Source of the DNA: Streptomyces hyaluromycini
Lineage (GTDB): Bacteria; Actinomycetota; Actinomycetes; Streptomycetales; Streptomycetaceae
Assembly (NCBI RefSeq): GCF_002217755.1
Contig: NZ_BCFL01000035.1
Location: forward strand, 62,001 to 126,000
Length of the DNA: 64,000 nucleotides
Direction: 5' to 3'
Below the pieces are notes generated by a model. It was not told where the DNA came from and did not search any database. It saw nothing but the letters and a program-made list of their open reading frames with translations. A program made the translations under genes and the position numbers. Numbering within the stretch: position 1 is the stretch's first letter; each line of letters opens with the position of its first letter. Positions 35,368 through 44,260 of the stretch are shown in pieces.

Positions 35368-36159
35368 CTCATAGCCAACGGCCATACCAAACCCATTGGT
35401 GACATCAAACCCGGCGACAAGGTCGAAGCCGCGGACCCCGAGACCGGAAAGCACGAAGGCACCCGCACCGTCCAGCACGTATGGATCAACCACGACCACG
35501 ACCTCCTCGACCTGACCATCCGCACCAAGAACGGCCACACCGCCACCCTCCACACCACCGCCAAGCACCCCTTCTGGGACGACACCACCCACACCTGGGT
35601 CCCCGCCGGTCTACTCCACCGCGGCGACGCCCTCAACACCGCCGCCAACGGTCACGCCTACGTCGTCGCGACCCGTCCCACCCCCGGTACGGCAGATCGC
35701 TGGAACCTCACCGTCCAGCAACTCCACACGTACTATGTGGTGGCGGGCGGTACGCCAATTCTTGTGCACAATGTCTGCCCCAAGCTGGGGAATTATGATG
35801 ATGCAGAAGGAACCGGGTATGGCCCGGCGGATGATGCCACGCGGGTGAGTGGGCCTTGGACGAAGAACGATATTGGGCGCGGAACGCGTGGACTTCGCCC
35901 GAATCAGCTTGGTGATCGTCTTCAGATTCACCATGCTGACCAGATGCCTGGGGCGCCAATCCATGAGCTGGATCAGGATTTCCACCTCAATGCAGACATT
36001 CACCGCAACCCCTTTAATCAAGGTGTGGATGGCCCGATGCGTCGCCAAGATACACAGTTGCACTGGTGGTATCGTTCGATGGAGCAAGGCTGGGGAAGCG
36101 CCTACGGTCCGGAGGCATGGTTCGATAACTGGCCAGCGGAGGATCTGGGAGGCCCCTGA
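35368..36159 (+). pseudogene. 3' fragment of a polymorphic toxin: Hint domain plus HNH-like nuclease
   Basis: The frame has no start of its own and begins right at the end of IS element B. Residues 1-135 are a pretoxin Hint (intein-like) domain: LIANGHTKPIGDIKPGDKVE, HPFWDDTTHTWV, and the terminal HTYYVVAGGTPILVHN. The last 130 residues form the toxin, with IHHADQMPGAPIHELDQDFH as a probable His-Me-finger nuclease site. Codon use turns AT-rich exactly after VHN and stays so through the immunity gene. The toxin tip is thus foreign and recently swapped. The N-terminal secretion and delivery parts are missing. Confidence 0.8.
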
Positions 36160-36184
36160 CGGCGGCTAGAAGGGCTGGAATGAA

Positions 36185-36622
36185 GTGGACTACTCGGAGT
36201 TTGAGACCTTGCTTGAACAGGTCAGATCGACTCACCCATTCTGGTTTGAAGGCTTTGAAGGGTGGCGGGCCTCTGAAGAGGAAATCGCCGATATTGAGGC
36301 CAACTTTCGAGTAGTCCTGCCTCTCTCCTATAGGTGCTTCATGGCAACCGTGGGTGGCGGTGGATTCGGATTCCTCGACATCTTCCCGCTGGGTCCGCGG
36401 CAAGGAAGTGTAGAGGACTTTCAGTCCGTCAACACTGAACGCTGGTGGGATGCTGATTTCGTGGCATTTTCTCCAGTTGGAACTGGAGATCTTTGGGGAT
36501 TCATGGTCGAGAATGGCGCGTGTCTGGATCGGGTGACCTTTCTTGATCACGAAACTAGGGAAGTGATTCCTGAGAACCAGGAATTCCTGGAGTTCTTGGT
36601 TTCTAAGGCACTTAAGCCGTAA
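36185..36622 (+). CDS. SMI1/KNR4 (SUKH) family immunity protein
   Basis: A 145-residue SUKH-fold protein starting at a GTG, 25 nt after the toxin stop. Family features are ASEEEIADIEANFRVVLPLS, YRCFMATVGGGGFG, then GDLWGFMVENG and a C-terminal FLEFL helix. SUKH proteins neutralise the nuclease toxin encoded just upstream. It looks intact although the toxin gene is broken, so it may be an orphan immunity gene protecting against kin. Codon use is markedly AT-richer than the window average, like the toxin tip. Confidence 0.9.
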   Translation: MDYSEFETLLEQVRSTHPFWFEGFEGWRASEEEIADIEANFRVVLPLSYRCFMATVGGGGFGFLDIFPLGPRQGSVEDFQSVNTERWWDADFVAFSPVGTGDLWGFMVENGACLDRVTFLDHETREVIPENQEFLEFLVSKALKP

Positions 36623-36638
36623 TTGCGTCCAGATTTCG

Positions 36639-36674
36639 AGCGGCCCCATCGGATTTGTTACCGATGGGGCCGCT
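36639..36674. terminator. Strong bidirectional terminator
   Basis: A perfect 14-bp stem (AGCGGCCCCATCGG / CCGATGGGGCCGCT) encloses an 8-nt AT-rich loop. It lies between the convergent SUKH gene (plus) and the integrase gene (minus), 17 nt past the SUKH stop. Confidence 0.85.
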
Positions 36675-36693
36675 ACGGTGTTCCTGGAGGCTC

Positions 36694-36714
36694 TGACGGC
36701 AGTAGTTGACGGCA
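36694..36714. repeat. Direct repeat next to integrase 3' end
   Basis: TGACGGCA occurs twice, at 36694-36701 and 36707-36714, 13 nt apart, just outside the integrase stop. In pSAM2-like elements the attachment site lies immediately downstream of int, so these could be integrase arm- or core-type sites. No tRNA sequence is visible next to them. Confidence 0.35.
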
Positions 36715-36717
36715 ACG

Positions 36718-38034
36718 TCAGCGGACGGGAGCTGCATAAAGCGGCGGGTCGTCTCCGTCGTCGGCCTCGGCGGCGGTGCCGTTGAGGCTGCCGAGGGTGT
36801 GGCCGAGGAGGTCGATGGCCTGGCGCTGGAGTCGGAGGCGAACGTGGGCGTAGACAGTTGCGGTGACGCCGATGTGGGCGTGGCCGAGGAGTTCCTTGAT
36901 GACGACGAGTTCGACGCCTTGCTCCAGGAGCAGGGTTGCCGTCGAGTGGCGGAGGTCGTGGAACCGGATGGGCCGTAGGCGGGCGTTGCGGAGTAGGGCG
37001 TTGAAGTGGCGTGTGAGGGTGGCGGGTTCGATCGGGTGTCCGCCGGACCGGGTGAAGACGTGGCCGCTGCCCTGCCAGTCCGCGCCCGCCTTCTTCTTCT
37101 CGCATGCCTGATGGCCGCGGTGCGCGCGAAGCGAGGCGACGCAGGAGACAGGCAGCGCGATGCGGCGTTCGGAGCTGATGGTCTTGGTCGGCAGGGTGGT
37201 CAGACCGCCGGTACGGGTGCGCTGGAGGGTGCGTCGGATGGTGGCGGTGCCGGCGTCGAGGTTGAGGTCTTCCCAGCGCAGGCCGAGGAGTTCGCCCTTG
37301 CGCAGTCCGGTGCGCAGGGCGAGTTCGAACAGGGCGGCGTGACGGTGGCCTTGGGCGGCGGTGAGGAAGCGTCGGGCTTCGTCGGCGGAGAGTGGGTTGA
37401 AGCGGCGGGGGCGGGGTGTTCCGGTGCGGACGTTGCGGGCGACGTTGCGGGGTATTTCCTCCTCTCTCACGGCGTGTTCCAGGGCGGATTTGAGCACGGA
37501 GTGGATGTAGGCGAGCGTGACCGGGGAGAGGCGCTTGCGGCAGCACTGGCCGATCGCGCAGCAGCGCGGACGGCGGCTGGCCTGGGCCTGCGGGTCGTGC
37601 CCCGCGTCGGTGCCGCGTTCGCAGCACTGGCAGACGATCCGCAGAGCATTGAGCCATGTGCGGACGTCCTTGGCGGTGAGCTTGGCGAGCTTTTTCCGGC
37701 CGAGGCCAGGGATGAGGTACTGCTCGACGACGGCGGTGTAGCGGGTGTGGGTGGTCTCGCGGAGGTGGTGGGCGGCGACGTTCTCCAGCCAGTACGTCAG
37801 GTACGCCGCGAGGCTGCCCTGTGCGGTGACGATGGGGACGCCGCGGTTGCTGGCGGCGATCTTCTCGGTCAGCTTGGCCAGCGCCTCAGTGCGCGAGCTG
37901 CCGTAGACGCGGACGCGTTTGCGGGTGTTGCCGGGGGCGAGGACGTATCCGGCGGCTTCCCAGCGGCCGTCCTTGCGCTGGTAGACGGTTCCGTCGCCGT
38001 TGGCGCGAGTCTTCTTGCGCTTGGGCGCGGTCAT
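36718..38034 (-). CDS. int: Tyrosine-type site-specific integrase
   Basis: A 438-residue phage/AICE integrase. The N-terminal half has a SAM-like core-binding domain (LAAYLTYWLENVAAHHL). The catalytic C-terminal half has the first Arg in RTGLRKGELLGLRWED, HxxR in FHDLRHSTATLLLEQG, and a GHAHIGVTATVYAH element holding the tyrosine. A cysteine/histidine-rich insert (CQCCERGT, CCAIGQCC) lies in the middle, as in other actinobacterial integrases. The start overlaps the xis stop as ATGA. Order rep-xis-int on the minus strand matches pSAM2-type elements. Confidence 0.94.
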   Translation of the reverse strand: MTAPKRKKTRANGDGTVYQRKDGRWEAAGYVLAPGNTRKRVRVYGSSRTEALAKLTEKIAASNRGVPIVTAQGSLAAYLTYWLENVAAHHLRETTHTRYTAVVEQYLIPGLGRKKLAKLTAKDVRTWLNALRIVCQCCERGTDAGHDPQAQASRRPRCCAIGQCCRKRLSPVTLAYIHSVLKSALEHAVREEEIPRNVARNVRTGTPRPRRFNPLSADEARRFLTAAQGHRHAALFELALRTGLRKGELLGLRWEDLNLDAGTATIRRTLQRTRTGGLTTLPTKTISSERRIALPVSCVASLRAHRGHQACEKKKAGADWQGSGHVFTRSGGHPIEPATLTRHFNALLRNARLRPIRFHDLRHSTATLLLEQGVELVVIKELLGHAHIGVTATVYAHVRLRLQRQAIDLLGHTLGSLNGTAAEADDGDDPPLYAAPVR

Positions 38035-38216
38035 CGGGTGGCCTCTTCCAGGTGGCGCTGAACGTAGTCAGCGAGGGCGTGGGCGGGGATGCGGCGGGCG
38101 CGGCCAATGGTCAGGGAGGCCAGGCGGCGGGTGCGCAGGAGGTCGTAGAGGGCGGAGCGGCCGATCTTGAGACGGGCCATCGCCTCGGGGACGGTGAGGA
38201 GTTCGTCGTCACGCAC
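38031..38216 (-). CDS. xis: Excisionase-like helix-turn-helix protein
   Basis: A 61-residue MerR/excisionase-type winged helix (LTVPEAMARLKIGRSALYDL, then GRARRIPAHAL). It starts at a GTG that overlaps the rep stop by 8 nt and overlaps int by 4 nt. It would direct excision together with the integrase. It looks intact. Confidence 0.9.
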   Translation of the reverse strand: MRDDELLTVPEAMARLKIGRSALYDLLRTRRLASLTIGRARRIPAHALADYVQRHLEEATR

Positions 38217-39021
38217 CGACTGTCACCGCCTGTTCGCGCGCCGCGCTGCCGCTGATGAGTGCGGCGAGGCGTTCGTGGTCGGGAGTGAGTCCGGTGCCGT
38301 CGTAGGCCCAGTGGGCGAGGACGAGGGTGGTCGGTTCGGGGTCGGGGGTGTGACGGCTCTGCCAGGCGGCGCGGGCGGCCCGGAGCGCTCCGAGGGTGGT
38401 GGAGTAGGCGCGGGTCTTGGTGGAGAAGTGGCCGCGGAAGCCGAGCATGTGGGCCCAGGCCCGCAGTTTCAGGTGGGCGAGGTCGCGGCGGGCGCCGAGG
38501 GCCCAAGCAGTGCGGATCATGCGGGCGGCGTGCTCGGGAATGGTCTCCTGGCCGAGTTCGGCGATCAGCTTCAGTCGGCGGTCGAGGGTGCCAGCCGCGC
38601 TTTCGGCGCCCTTGGTGGCGTACTTCGCCACGTACCCGGCGACCTTGCCCTCGGTGATCGTGGTCCCGGGCTGGAAGGCGGTGGACTGGATGACCTTGAC
38701 GTCCAGCTCCTTGCCGAAGCTGAAGGAGTAGGCCCGACCGTCGATTTCCGGGCCGTCGACGTGGGCGCGGGCGGCGGCAGTGTGGACGCCATCGGCCAAC
38801 GTCTCGGGCGTGGCCCATGCGGGTGGTGGGGGGTAGGAGCCTGCGGGGCCGTCGAGGCGGATCACAGCATGGAAGTGGATCAGTCCGCGCCGCTGGTACT
38901 CGGCGACCTTGGCGTACGAGACGCGGGCGACCTTGTGGAGCAGGCGTTGGGGGATTCCGGCTGTGGCGGCGATGGTGCGGCGCAAGTGGAGCATGAAGCG
39001 CGCCCGCTGTGCGGAGTCAGC
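38209..39021 (-). pseudogene. Truncated replication initiator (pSAM2-type Rep)
   Basis: About 270 residues of a RepSA-like initiator remain: SYAKVAEYQRRGLIHFHAVI carries the HFH nickase-type motif, followed by the C-terminal region through RGHFSTKTRAYSTTLGALR. The N-terminal zinc-binding part is gone. The frame continues to an ATG at 39234, but those residues are antisense to an IS110 transposase tail and are not Rep-like. The element therefore probably cannot replicate autonomously. Confidence 0.8.
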
Positions 39022-39270
39022 CCTGTCGAGCGTTCCTCGGGACGCCGGCAGTTCCGTCGCCTCAACCGCGGCGGCGATAGGCAGGCCAACGCCGCGCTCC
39101 ACCGCATCGTGTTCACCCGTCTGCGGGTCGACGCGCGTACCCAGGACTACTACGAGCGCCGGATCAAGGAGGGCAAGACCCGACGCGAAATCGTCCGTTG
39201 CCTCAAACGCTACGCTGCCCGCGAGGTCTTCCACCTGGTCAAACAGCTACAGTCGGCACCCTGCTCATAG
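39022..39270 (+). pseudogene. IS110-family transposase 3' remnant
   Basis: The last 82 codons of an IS110-type transposase: PVERSSGRRQFRRLNRGGDR, then ALHRIVFTRLRVDARTQDYY and a KTRREIVRCLKRYAAREVFH tail with a natural stop. The serine of the C-terminal domain (SSG) is present, but everything upstream is missing. It abuts the broken 5' end of the rep gene, so it marks the insertion or deletion junction. Confidence 0.78.
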
Positions 39271-39281
39271 GGGCTGTGACA

Positions 39282-39324
39282 GCACGACGAAGCCCCGCCG
39301 GTCTATGGCGGGGCTTCGTCGTGC
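39282..39324. terminator. Perfect 18-bp terminator hairpin
   Basis: GCACGACGAAGCCCCGCC pairs with its exact complement at 39307-39324 around a 7-nt loop. It lies between the IS110 remnant (plus) and the helix-turn-helix gene (minus), so it can act in both directions. Confidence 0.85.
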
Positions 39325-39330
39325 GGCTGG

Positions 39331-39801
39331 TCAGGATGGATTGGCGCTCGTGCTGACGGCTCCGTTGTACTCGGGCTCACCGCTTTCGAGTACGCGGAGG
39401 GGCGAGGCGGAGACGACGCGGGCTGCGCGGACGATCAGCAGCACGTGGCAAGGGAACTCCCCGCGACGCACAAGGTCGTAGCCCTTCGATCTCGACATGC
39501 CGAACGCCTGGGCGGCGTCCTCGACGCTCGCGGTACCACTCCAGGTGGCACGGATGCGCTCGGGGCTGAACAGTTCGTGCTGCAACTCGCTGTTCTGGCG
39601 GGGCATTCCCGTTAGCACTGCCTTAGCCCAGGGCGTGTAGTTCATCGACGGGCCTTTCAGACAGGGCTGTGGCTGTTCAGGTGCGCCGTAGCGGGCTGCC
39701 GCCGCGGCGATCAGTGGCAGCAGTGAGCTGGGACGATGGCGGCGGATGCGCTGTCGGTATTCGTCCTCCTTCACCAGCCGGTCGTATAGGTACGCAGCCA
39801 T
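39331..39801 (-). CDS. Integrative-element helix-turn-helix protein
   Basis: A 156-residue frame. The C-terminal 104 residues from an internal ATG at 39645 (GAAAGG 7 nt before it) contain an excisionase-like helix-turn-helix (SVEDAAQAFGMSRSKGYDLV). The first 52 residues (AAYLYDRLVKEDEYRQRIRR) also look protein-like, so either start could be used, or two genes could be fused in one frame. It presumably belongs to the integrative element and regulates its genes. No precise family is recognised. Confidence 0.65.
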   Translation of the reverse strand: MAAYLYDRLVKEDEYRQRIRRHRPSSLLPLIAAAAARYGAPEQPQPCLKGPSMNYTPWAKAVLTGMPRQNSELQHELFSPERIRATWSGTASVEDAAQAFGMSRSKGYDLVRRGEFPCHVLLIVRAARVVSASPLRVLESGEPEYNGAVSTSANPS

Positions 39802-40022
39802 CCCGCCATGATCCTCGCCTCGAAGGGAATCTTCGAGGGGATTCCCCTCGCTCCGCTATGTAGGGCAACCGGGCCGTCGGTCTGGGGTGGTCGCCGAGGG
39901 GGCCGGAGAAGATCTTCTCCCAGATTTCTCTCAGGGACAGAGAAGTGGCGAGGTGGTGGCATCTGCCACACCAGTGTTACGGGGGTGAATTTGCACTGCG
40001 GTTCAGGGTGGTCGACCAGGTG

Positions 40023-41714
40023 TCAGAACGGGCCGTGGAGGCTGCCCAGCCTGTCGGTCAGGCGCAGGTTCTCGGAGTAGTCGACCGGACAGGCGATCAC
40101 GGAGACCGTGTCGTCGTCGAGAGCGCGGCGTAGTACGGGCAGCAGTTGGTCGGCGGCCTCGATCGCGTAGCCGCGTGCGCCGAAGCTTTCTGCGTAGGCG
40201 ACCAGGTCGGGGTTGGTGAACCGGGTGTGGCTGTGGCGGCCCAGTTCGAGTTCCATCTTCCAGGTGATCAGGCCGTATTCCTCGTCCACCAGGACGAGGA
40301 CGACGAGCGGGATGCGTTCGCGGACGGCGGTCTCCAGTTCCTGGGAGTTCATCAGGAACGAGCCGTCGCCCATCATCGCCAGGACTCGTCGGTCCGGCCG
40401 GGCGAGCTTGGCGGCGACGGCGCCCGGCAGTGCGAAGCCCATGGTGGACAGGCCGTTGGAGACCAGGCAGGTGTCCGGTTCGTAGGTGGGGTACAGGCGG
40501 GCCATCCACATTTTTCCGGCGCCGGTGTCGGCGAGCACGATGTCCCGGCGGTCCAGGGCGGTGCGGACATCGTGCACCACACGCTGGGGCACCAGCGGGA
40601 AGGCGTCGTTGTCGCGTCCGTACTGTAGTTCCTCGTCGAGCAGCGTACGGATCTTCTCGCTGCTCGACGGGTCGTAGCCGAGTCCGTCGGGCAGGGCCGC
40701 CGCCAGTGCGTCCAACGCCTGCGAAAGGTCGCCTTCCACGCCCACGGTGACCGGGTAGTGGGCGTCCACCTCGGCGGGGAAGCGGTGCACGTGCACGATC
40801 CGCTTGTCACCGTTCGGGTTGATCTTGGCCGGGTCGAACTCCTGGATCTCGTAGCCCACGCAGATCAGCACGTCGGCTGTGTCGAAGCCGAAGTTGCCGT
40901 AGTCGTGGCGCATGAAGCCGACCGCGCCGAGGGCGTTCGGGTGGTCGTCGGGGAAGACGCCCTTCCCGTGGAACGTGGTCGCGACCGGGATGTTCAACTG
41001 TTCGGCGAAGCGTACGAGGGCGGCCGAGGCGCCTGCCCTGGCGGCGCCGTGGCCGGCCAGCACGACGGGGTGCCGTGCGGCGGCGAGCACCTCGACGGCC
41101 CGTGCGATCTGGGAGGGAGAGGGCGCGTCGGCACGCACCGCGTCGATCTGCAGGGGCGCGAGCGGCTGGGCGGGCCGTTCGGCTTCGATGTCTTCGGGCA
41201 CGGCAAGGAACACGGCGCCGGGCCGCTCGCTCTGCGCGGTCTTGAACGCCTTGCGTGTCATCTCGGGCACCGCGTCCGGACACTCGATACGGGCCGACCA
41301 CTGGGTCACCGGAGCGAACATCGACACGAGGTCGATGACCTGGTGCGACTCCTTGTGGATACGCCGCAGCGACCCCTGAGCCGCCAGGGCCACCAGCGGC
41401 GCGCTGTTGGTCATGGCGTCCGCCGTGCCCAGCAGCAGGTTGATCGCGCCGGGCCCCAGCGTCGCCGAACACACCCCGGCCCGACCGGTCAGCCGCCCGT
41501 AGATCTCCGCCATGAACGAGGCAGCCTGCTCATGGCGCACCAGGACGTACCGGATCCCGGAGCCGTTCAGCGCGTCGACGAAGCGGATGTTCTCCTCGCC
41601 GGGGATTCCGAAGACGTACTCCACGCCCTCGGCCCGCAGACAGCGCACCAACAGGTGTGCGACGTCCTCCACTGTTGCTGTGTCCCGCGACTCGCTAGCG
41701 CCTTCGGTGCCCAT
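40023..41714 (-). CDS. alsS: Acetolactate synthase, catabolic AlsS-like
   Basis: A 563-residue thiamine-diphosphate enzyme. The catalytic Glu lies in HEQAASFMAEIYGR; the cofactor motif starts at GDGSFLMNSQELETAV and ends VDEEYG. The tail VDYSENLRLTDRLG resembles Bacillus AlsS more than anabolic IlvB. It should condense two pyruvates to acetolactate. No regulatory subunit (IlvN) or acetolactate decarboxylase gene is adjacent. The ATG at 41714 is preferred over an in-frame ATG 36 nt upstream. It could alternatively be a related pyruvate oxidase-like enzyme. Confidence 0.82.
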   Translation of the reverse strand: MGTEGASESRDTATVEDVAHLLVRCLRAEGVEYVFGIPGEENIRFVDALNGSGIRYVLVRHEQAASFMAEIYGRLTGRAGVCSATLGPGAINLLLGTADAMTNSAPLVALAAQGSLRRIHKESHQVIDLVSMFAPVTQWSARIECPDAVPEMTRKAFKTAQSERPGAVFLAVPEDIEAERPAQPLAPLQIDAVRADAPSPSQIARAVEVLAAARHPVVLAGHGAARAGASAALVRFAEQLNIPVATTFHGKGVFPDDHPNALGAVGFMRHDYGNFGFDTADVLICVGYEIQEFDPAKINPNGDKRIVHVHRFPAEVDAHYPVTVGVEGDLSQALDALAAALPDGLGYDPSSSEKIRTLLDEELQYGRDNDAFPLVPQRVVHDVRTALDRRDIVLADTGAGKMWMARLYPTYEPDTCLVSNGLSTMGFALPGAVAAKLARPDRRVLAMMGDGSFLMNSQELETAVRERIPLVVLVLVDEEYGLITWKMELELGRHSHTRFTNPDLVAYAESFGARGYAIEAADQLLPVLRRALDDDTVSVIACPVDYSENLRLTDRLGSLHGPF

Positions 41715-41939
41715 GAGACGAACGTAGGCACGCCCGCCTGCCCCGGCCACTGATCCGGCGCCGAACGGGGGTGGCCGCCGGCGGGTATCGACCCGAGCAG
41801 CCTCAGCTCACGCATCGGGTCAATGCCAGGTCCGTCTGGGTGCGCTGCGGTGGCGGCTGCCGCGTTCGGCCCGCACGGTGGCTCTGGATGTGGACGTGCC
41901 GCCGCGCATCGTGCGGCGGCAGGGCTCTGGGAGGACTGT

Positions 41940-42677
41940 GTGACCGCTTCGTCGCCCACCACCGACGCACCGCCGGCCCGGTACGACGACCTGCGTGCTC
42001 TGGTGATCAACTGCACCCTCAAACGCTCGCCGGAGACGAGCAACACCCAGGGGTTGATCGACCGCAGCGCTGCCATCATGGACGCCCAGGGCGTGCAGGT
42101 CGATGTCGTACGGGCGGTGGACCACGACATCGCCACCGGTGTGTGGCCCGACATGAGAGAGCACGGCTGGGAGAGGGACGCCTGGCCCGACCTCTACCAG
42201 CAGGTCCTCGCGGCCGACATTCTCGTGCTGGCCGGCCCCATCTGGCTGGGCGACAACAGCTCCGTGACGAAGCAGGTGATCGAACGTCTCTACGCCTGCT
42301 CCAGTCTGCTCAACGACGCGGGACAGTACGCCTATTACGGCCGCGTCGGAGGCTGCCTGGTCACCGGCAACGAGGACGGCGTCAAGCACTGCGCCATGAA
42401 CGTGCTCTACAGCCTGCAGCACCTCGGATACACCATCCCGCCCCAGGCGGACGCCGGCTGGATCGGTGAGGCGGGCCCCGGCCCCTCGTACCTCGATCCT
42501 GGCTCGGGCGGCCCGGAGAACGACTTCACCAACCGCAACACCACCTTCATGACCTGGAACCTGCTGCACCTGGCCCGGGCACTGAAGGACCTCGGCGGCA
42601 TTCCCGCCTACGGCAACCAGCGCACCGCCTGGGACGCCGGCTGCCGCCGCGACTACGAAAACCCCGAACATCGATAG
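41940..42677 (+). CDS. NADPH-dependent FMN reductase-like flavoprotein
   Basis: A 245-residue flavodoxin-fold oxidoreductase. The phosphate-binding region is near INCTLKRSPETSNTQ, and the family element AGPIWLGDNSSVTKQVIERL follows. NEDGVKHC and the YGNQRTAWDAG tail are also typical. It probably reduces FMN or quinones with NAD(P)H in the cytoplasm. The GTG at 41940 is chosen; the frame upstream is alanine/glycine-rich with no homology. It is divergent from alsS. Confidence 0.86.
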   Translation: MTASSPTTDAPPARYDDLRALVINCTLKRSPETSNTQGLIDRSAAIMDAQGVQVDVVRAVDHDIATGVWPDMREHGWERDAWPDLYQQVLAADILVLAGPIWLGDNSSVTKQVIERLYACSSLLNDAGQYAYYGRVGGCLVTGNEDGVKHCAMNVLYSLQHLGYTIPPQADAGWIGEAGPGPSYLDPGSGGPENDFTNRNTTFMTWNLLHLARALKDLGGIPAYGNQRTAWDAGCRRDYENPEHR

Positions 42678-42821
42678 CGACCCCAGTGGCCGGGCATCCA
42701 CTCGCCCCGGGGAGCAGACAGCTCACCTGGCCCGCGTCGGCCTGCATGAGCCTCGTTCGTTCAGAAACCAGTCGCGACGTGCCCCGTCGCGGAAGTCGCT
42801 CGCCGATGGGAGGAGACGCCG

Positions 42822-44258
42822 ATGGCAAGTGGCGGACGGCCGTCGGGCTCGACCCCATCGAGTGGATCGCGACGCCAAAAACCAGCCGAGAAGCGTGTGA
42901 GGGAGCGGCTGCAGCGTGTGCGCACCGCTGGGGCGGCTGCGGTGTCGGTGGCCGCCGCCCGTACCCGTGCGGCGGCGCAGCGCATCGGGCAGCTGCCTCC
43001 GCCCCCGGGGCCGTTCCGGACGGGGTTCTGGCGCAGTCCGATCCGCGGGCCCTGGCTGACCTCGGTGTTCGGCCTGGTCCTCCTGGTCGGCATTCCGCTG
43101 CTCTTCCTCACCGGACTGCTCTCCTACGCCGCCTACAACCCCGATCTGAGCCCCCTCAACGACGAGACCCCCGACAAGGGCATCCTGGGCTTCTACCTCT
43201 TCAGCTGGCCCACCCACCCGTACTGGCTGTACCGGCTGCTCCAGGGCGTGCATGTGACGCTGGGCGTGGTCCTCGTCCCGGTGCTGCTGGCCAAGCTGTG
43301 GTCGGTGATCCCGAAGCTGTTCGAATGGCTGCCGGTACGCTCCGTCGCCCACGGCCTGGAGCGGCTGTCCCTGCTGATGCTGGTCGGCGGCGTCATCTTC
43401 GAATTCGTCACCGGCATCCTGAACATCCAGCTCTACTACGTCTTCCCGGGCTCGTTCTACCGCCTGCACTTCTACGGCGCCTGGGTGTTCATCGCCGCCT
43501 TCGTCGTCCACGTGTGCCTCAGACTCGGCCGGATGACCCGCGCCCTGCGCTCGCGCAGCCTGAGCACCGAACTACGCACCGACCTCGCCCACACCGCGCC
43601 CGAACCCCCCGATCCCGACGGCCTGGTGGCGGCCGCCCCCGCCCCGCCGACGATGACCCGCCGCGGCGCACTCGGCACGGTGGGCGCGGGATCGCTGCTC
43701 CTCCTCGTCGTGACCGCCGGACAGAGCATCGGCGGATGGCTGCGCGGCACCGCACTGCTCGCACCGCACAACCGCGACCCCGGCAGCGGCCCGAACAGCT
43801 TCCAGATCAACAAGACGGCGGCGAAGGTCGGCATCACCCCCGCGCTCGTCGGACCGAGCTGGCGGCTGGAGGTGCACGGACGCGGAGCGCCACGGATCCT
43901 CACCCGCGAGCAGCTCCTGGCGATGCCCCAGCACGCCGCCGCACTGCCGATCGCCTGCGTGGAGGGATGGTCCACCGAGGACCAGCACTGGAGCGGCCTG
44001 CGGCTGGCCGACCTCGCCGCCCTGGCCGGGATGCCTGACGCCGCAAGCGTCCTGGTTCAGTCCATCCAGCCGCCCGGCCCTTTCACCAGGGTGGTGCTGC
44101 GCGGCAACCAGATCCGCGACCCCCGAGCGCTGCTCGCCCTCCGCGTCAACGGCGCGGCCCTCTCGCTCGATCACGGCTACCCGGCCCGCATCATCGTCCC
44201 GGCCAACCCCGGCGTGAACAACACCAAGTGGGTCCACCGGCTCACCTTCAGGGCGTGA
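42822..44258 (+). CDS. Membrane-anchored sulfite oxidase-like molybdopterin oxidoreductase (paralogue 1)
   Basis: A 478-residue two-part protein. The N-terminal half has a cationic start and about four membrane helices resembling cytochrome b561/DsbD-type anchors (LTSVFGLVLLVGIPLLFLTG, then VHVTLGVVLVPVLLAKLW). A twin TRRGALG-like segment with a following hydrophobic helix precedes the C-terminal sulfite oxidase-type Mo domain, with the Mo-ligand cysteine in LPIACVEGWS and a HGYPARIIVPAN tail. The catalytic domain should face outside. It is clearly paralogous to the gene at 50871. It starts an operon with a small membrane protein and a methyltransferase. Confidence 0.9.
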   Translation: MASGGRPSGSTPSSGSRRQKPAEKRVRERLQRVRTAGAAAVSVAAARTRAAAQRIGQLPPPPGPFRTGFWRSPIRGPWLTSVFGLVLLVGIPLLFLTGLLSYAAYNPDLSPLNDETPDKGILGFYLFSWPTHPYWLYRLLQGVHVTLGVVLVPVLLAKLWSVIPKLFEWLPVRSVAHGLERLSLLMLVGGVIFEFVTGILNIQLYYVFPGSFYRLHFYGAWVFIAAFVVHVCLRLGRMTRALRSRSLSTELRTDLAHTAPEPPDPDGLVAAAPAPPTMTRRGALGTVGAGSLLLLVVTAGQSIGGWLRGTALLAPHNRDPGSGPNSFQINKTAAKVGITPALVGPSWRLEVHGRGAPRILTREQLLAMPQHAAALPIACVEGWSTEDQHWSGLRLADLAALAGMPDAASVLVQSIQPPGPFTRVVLRGNQIRDPRALLALRVNGAALSLDHGYPARIIVPANPGVNNTKWVHRLTFRA

Positions 44259-44260
44259 CC

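Noticed and set aside
36690..36720. tRNA-derived attachment site next to the integrase
   Set aside because: Only an 8-bp direct repeat is visible; no acceptor or T-arm sequence of a tRNA can be recognised.
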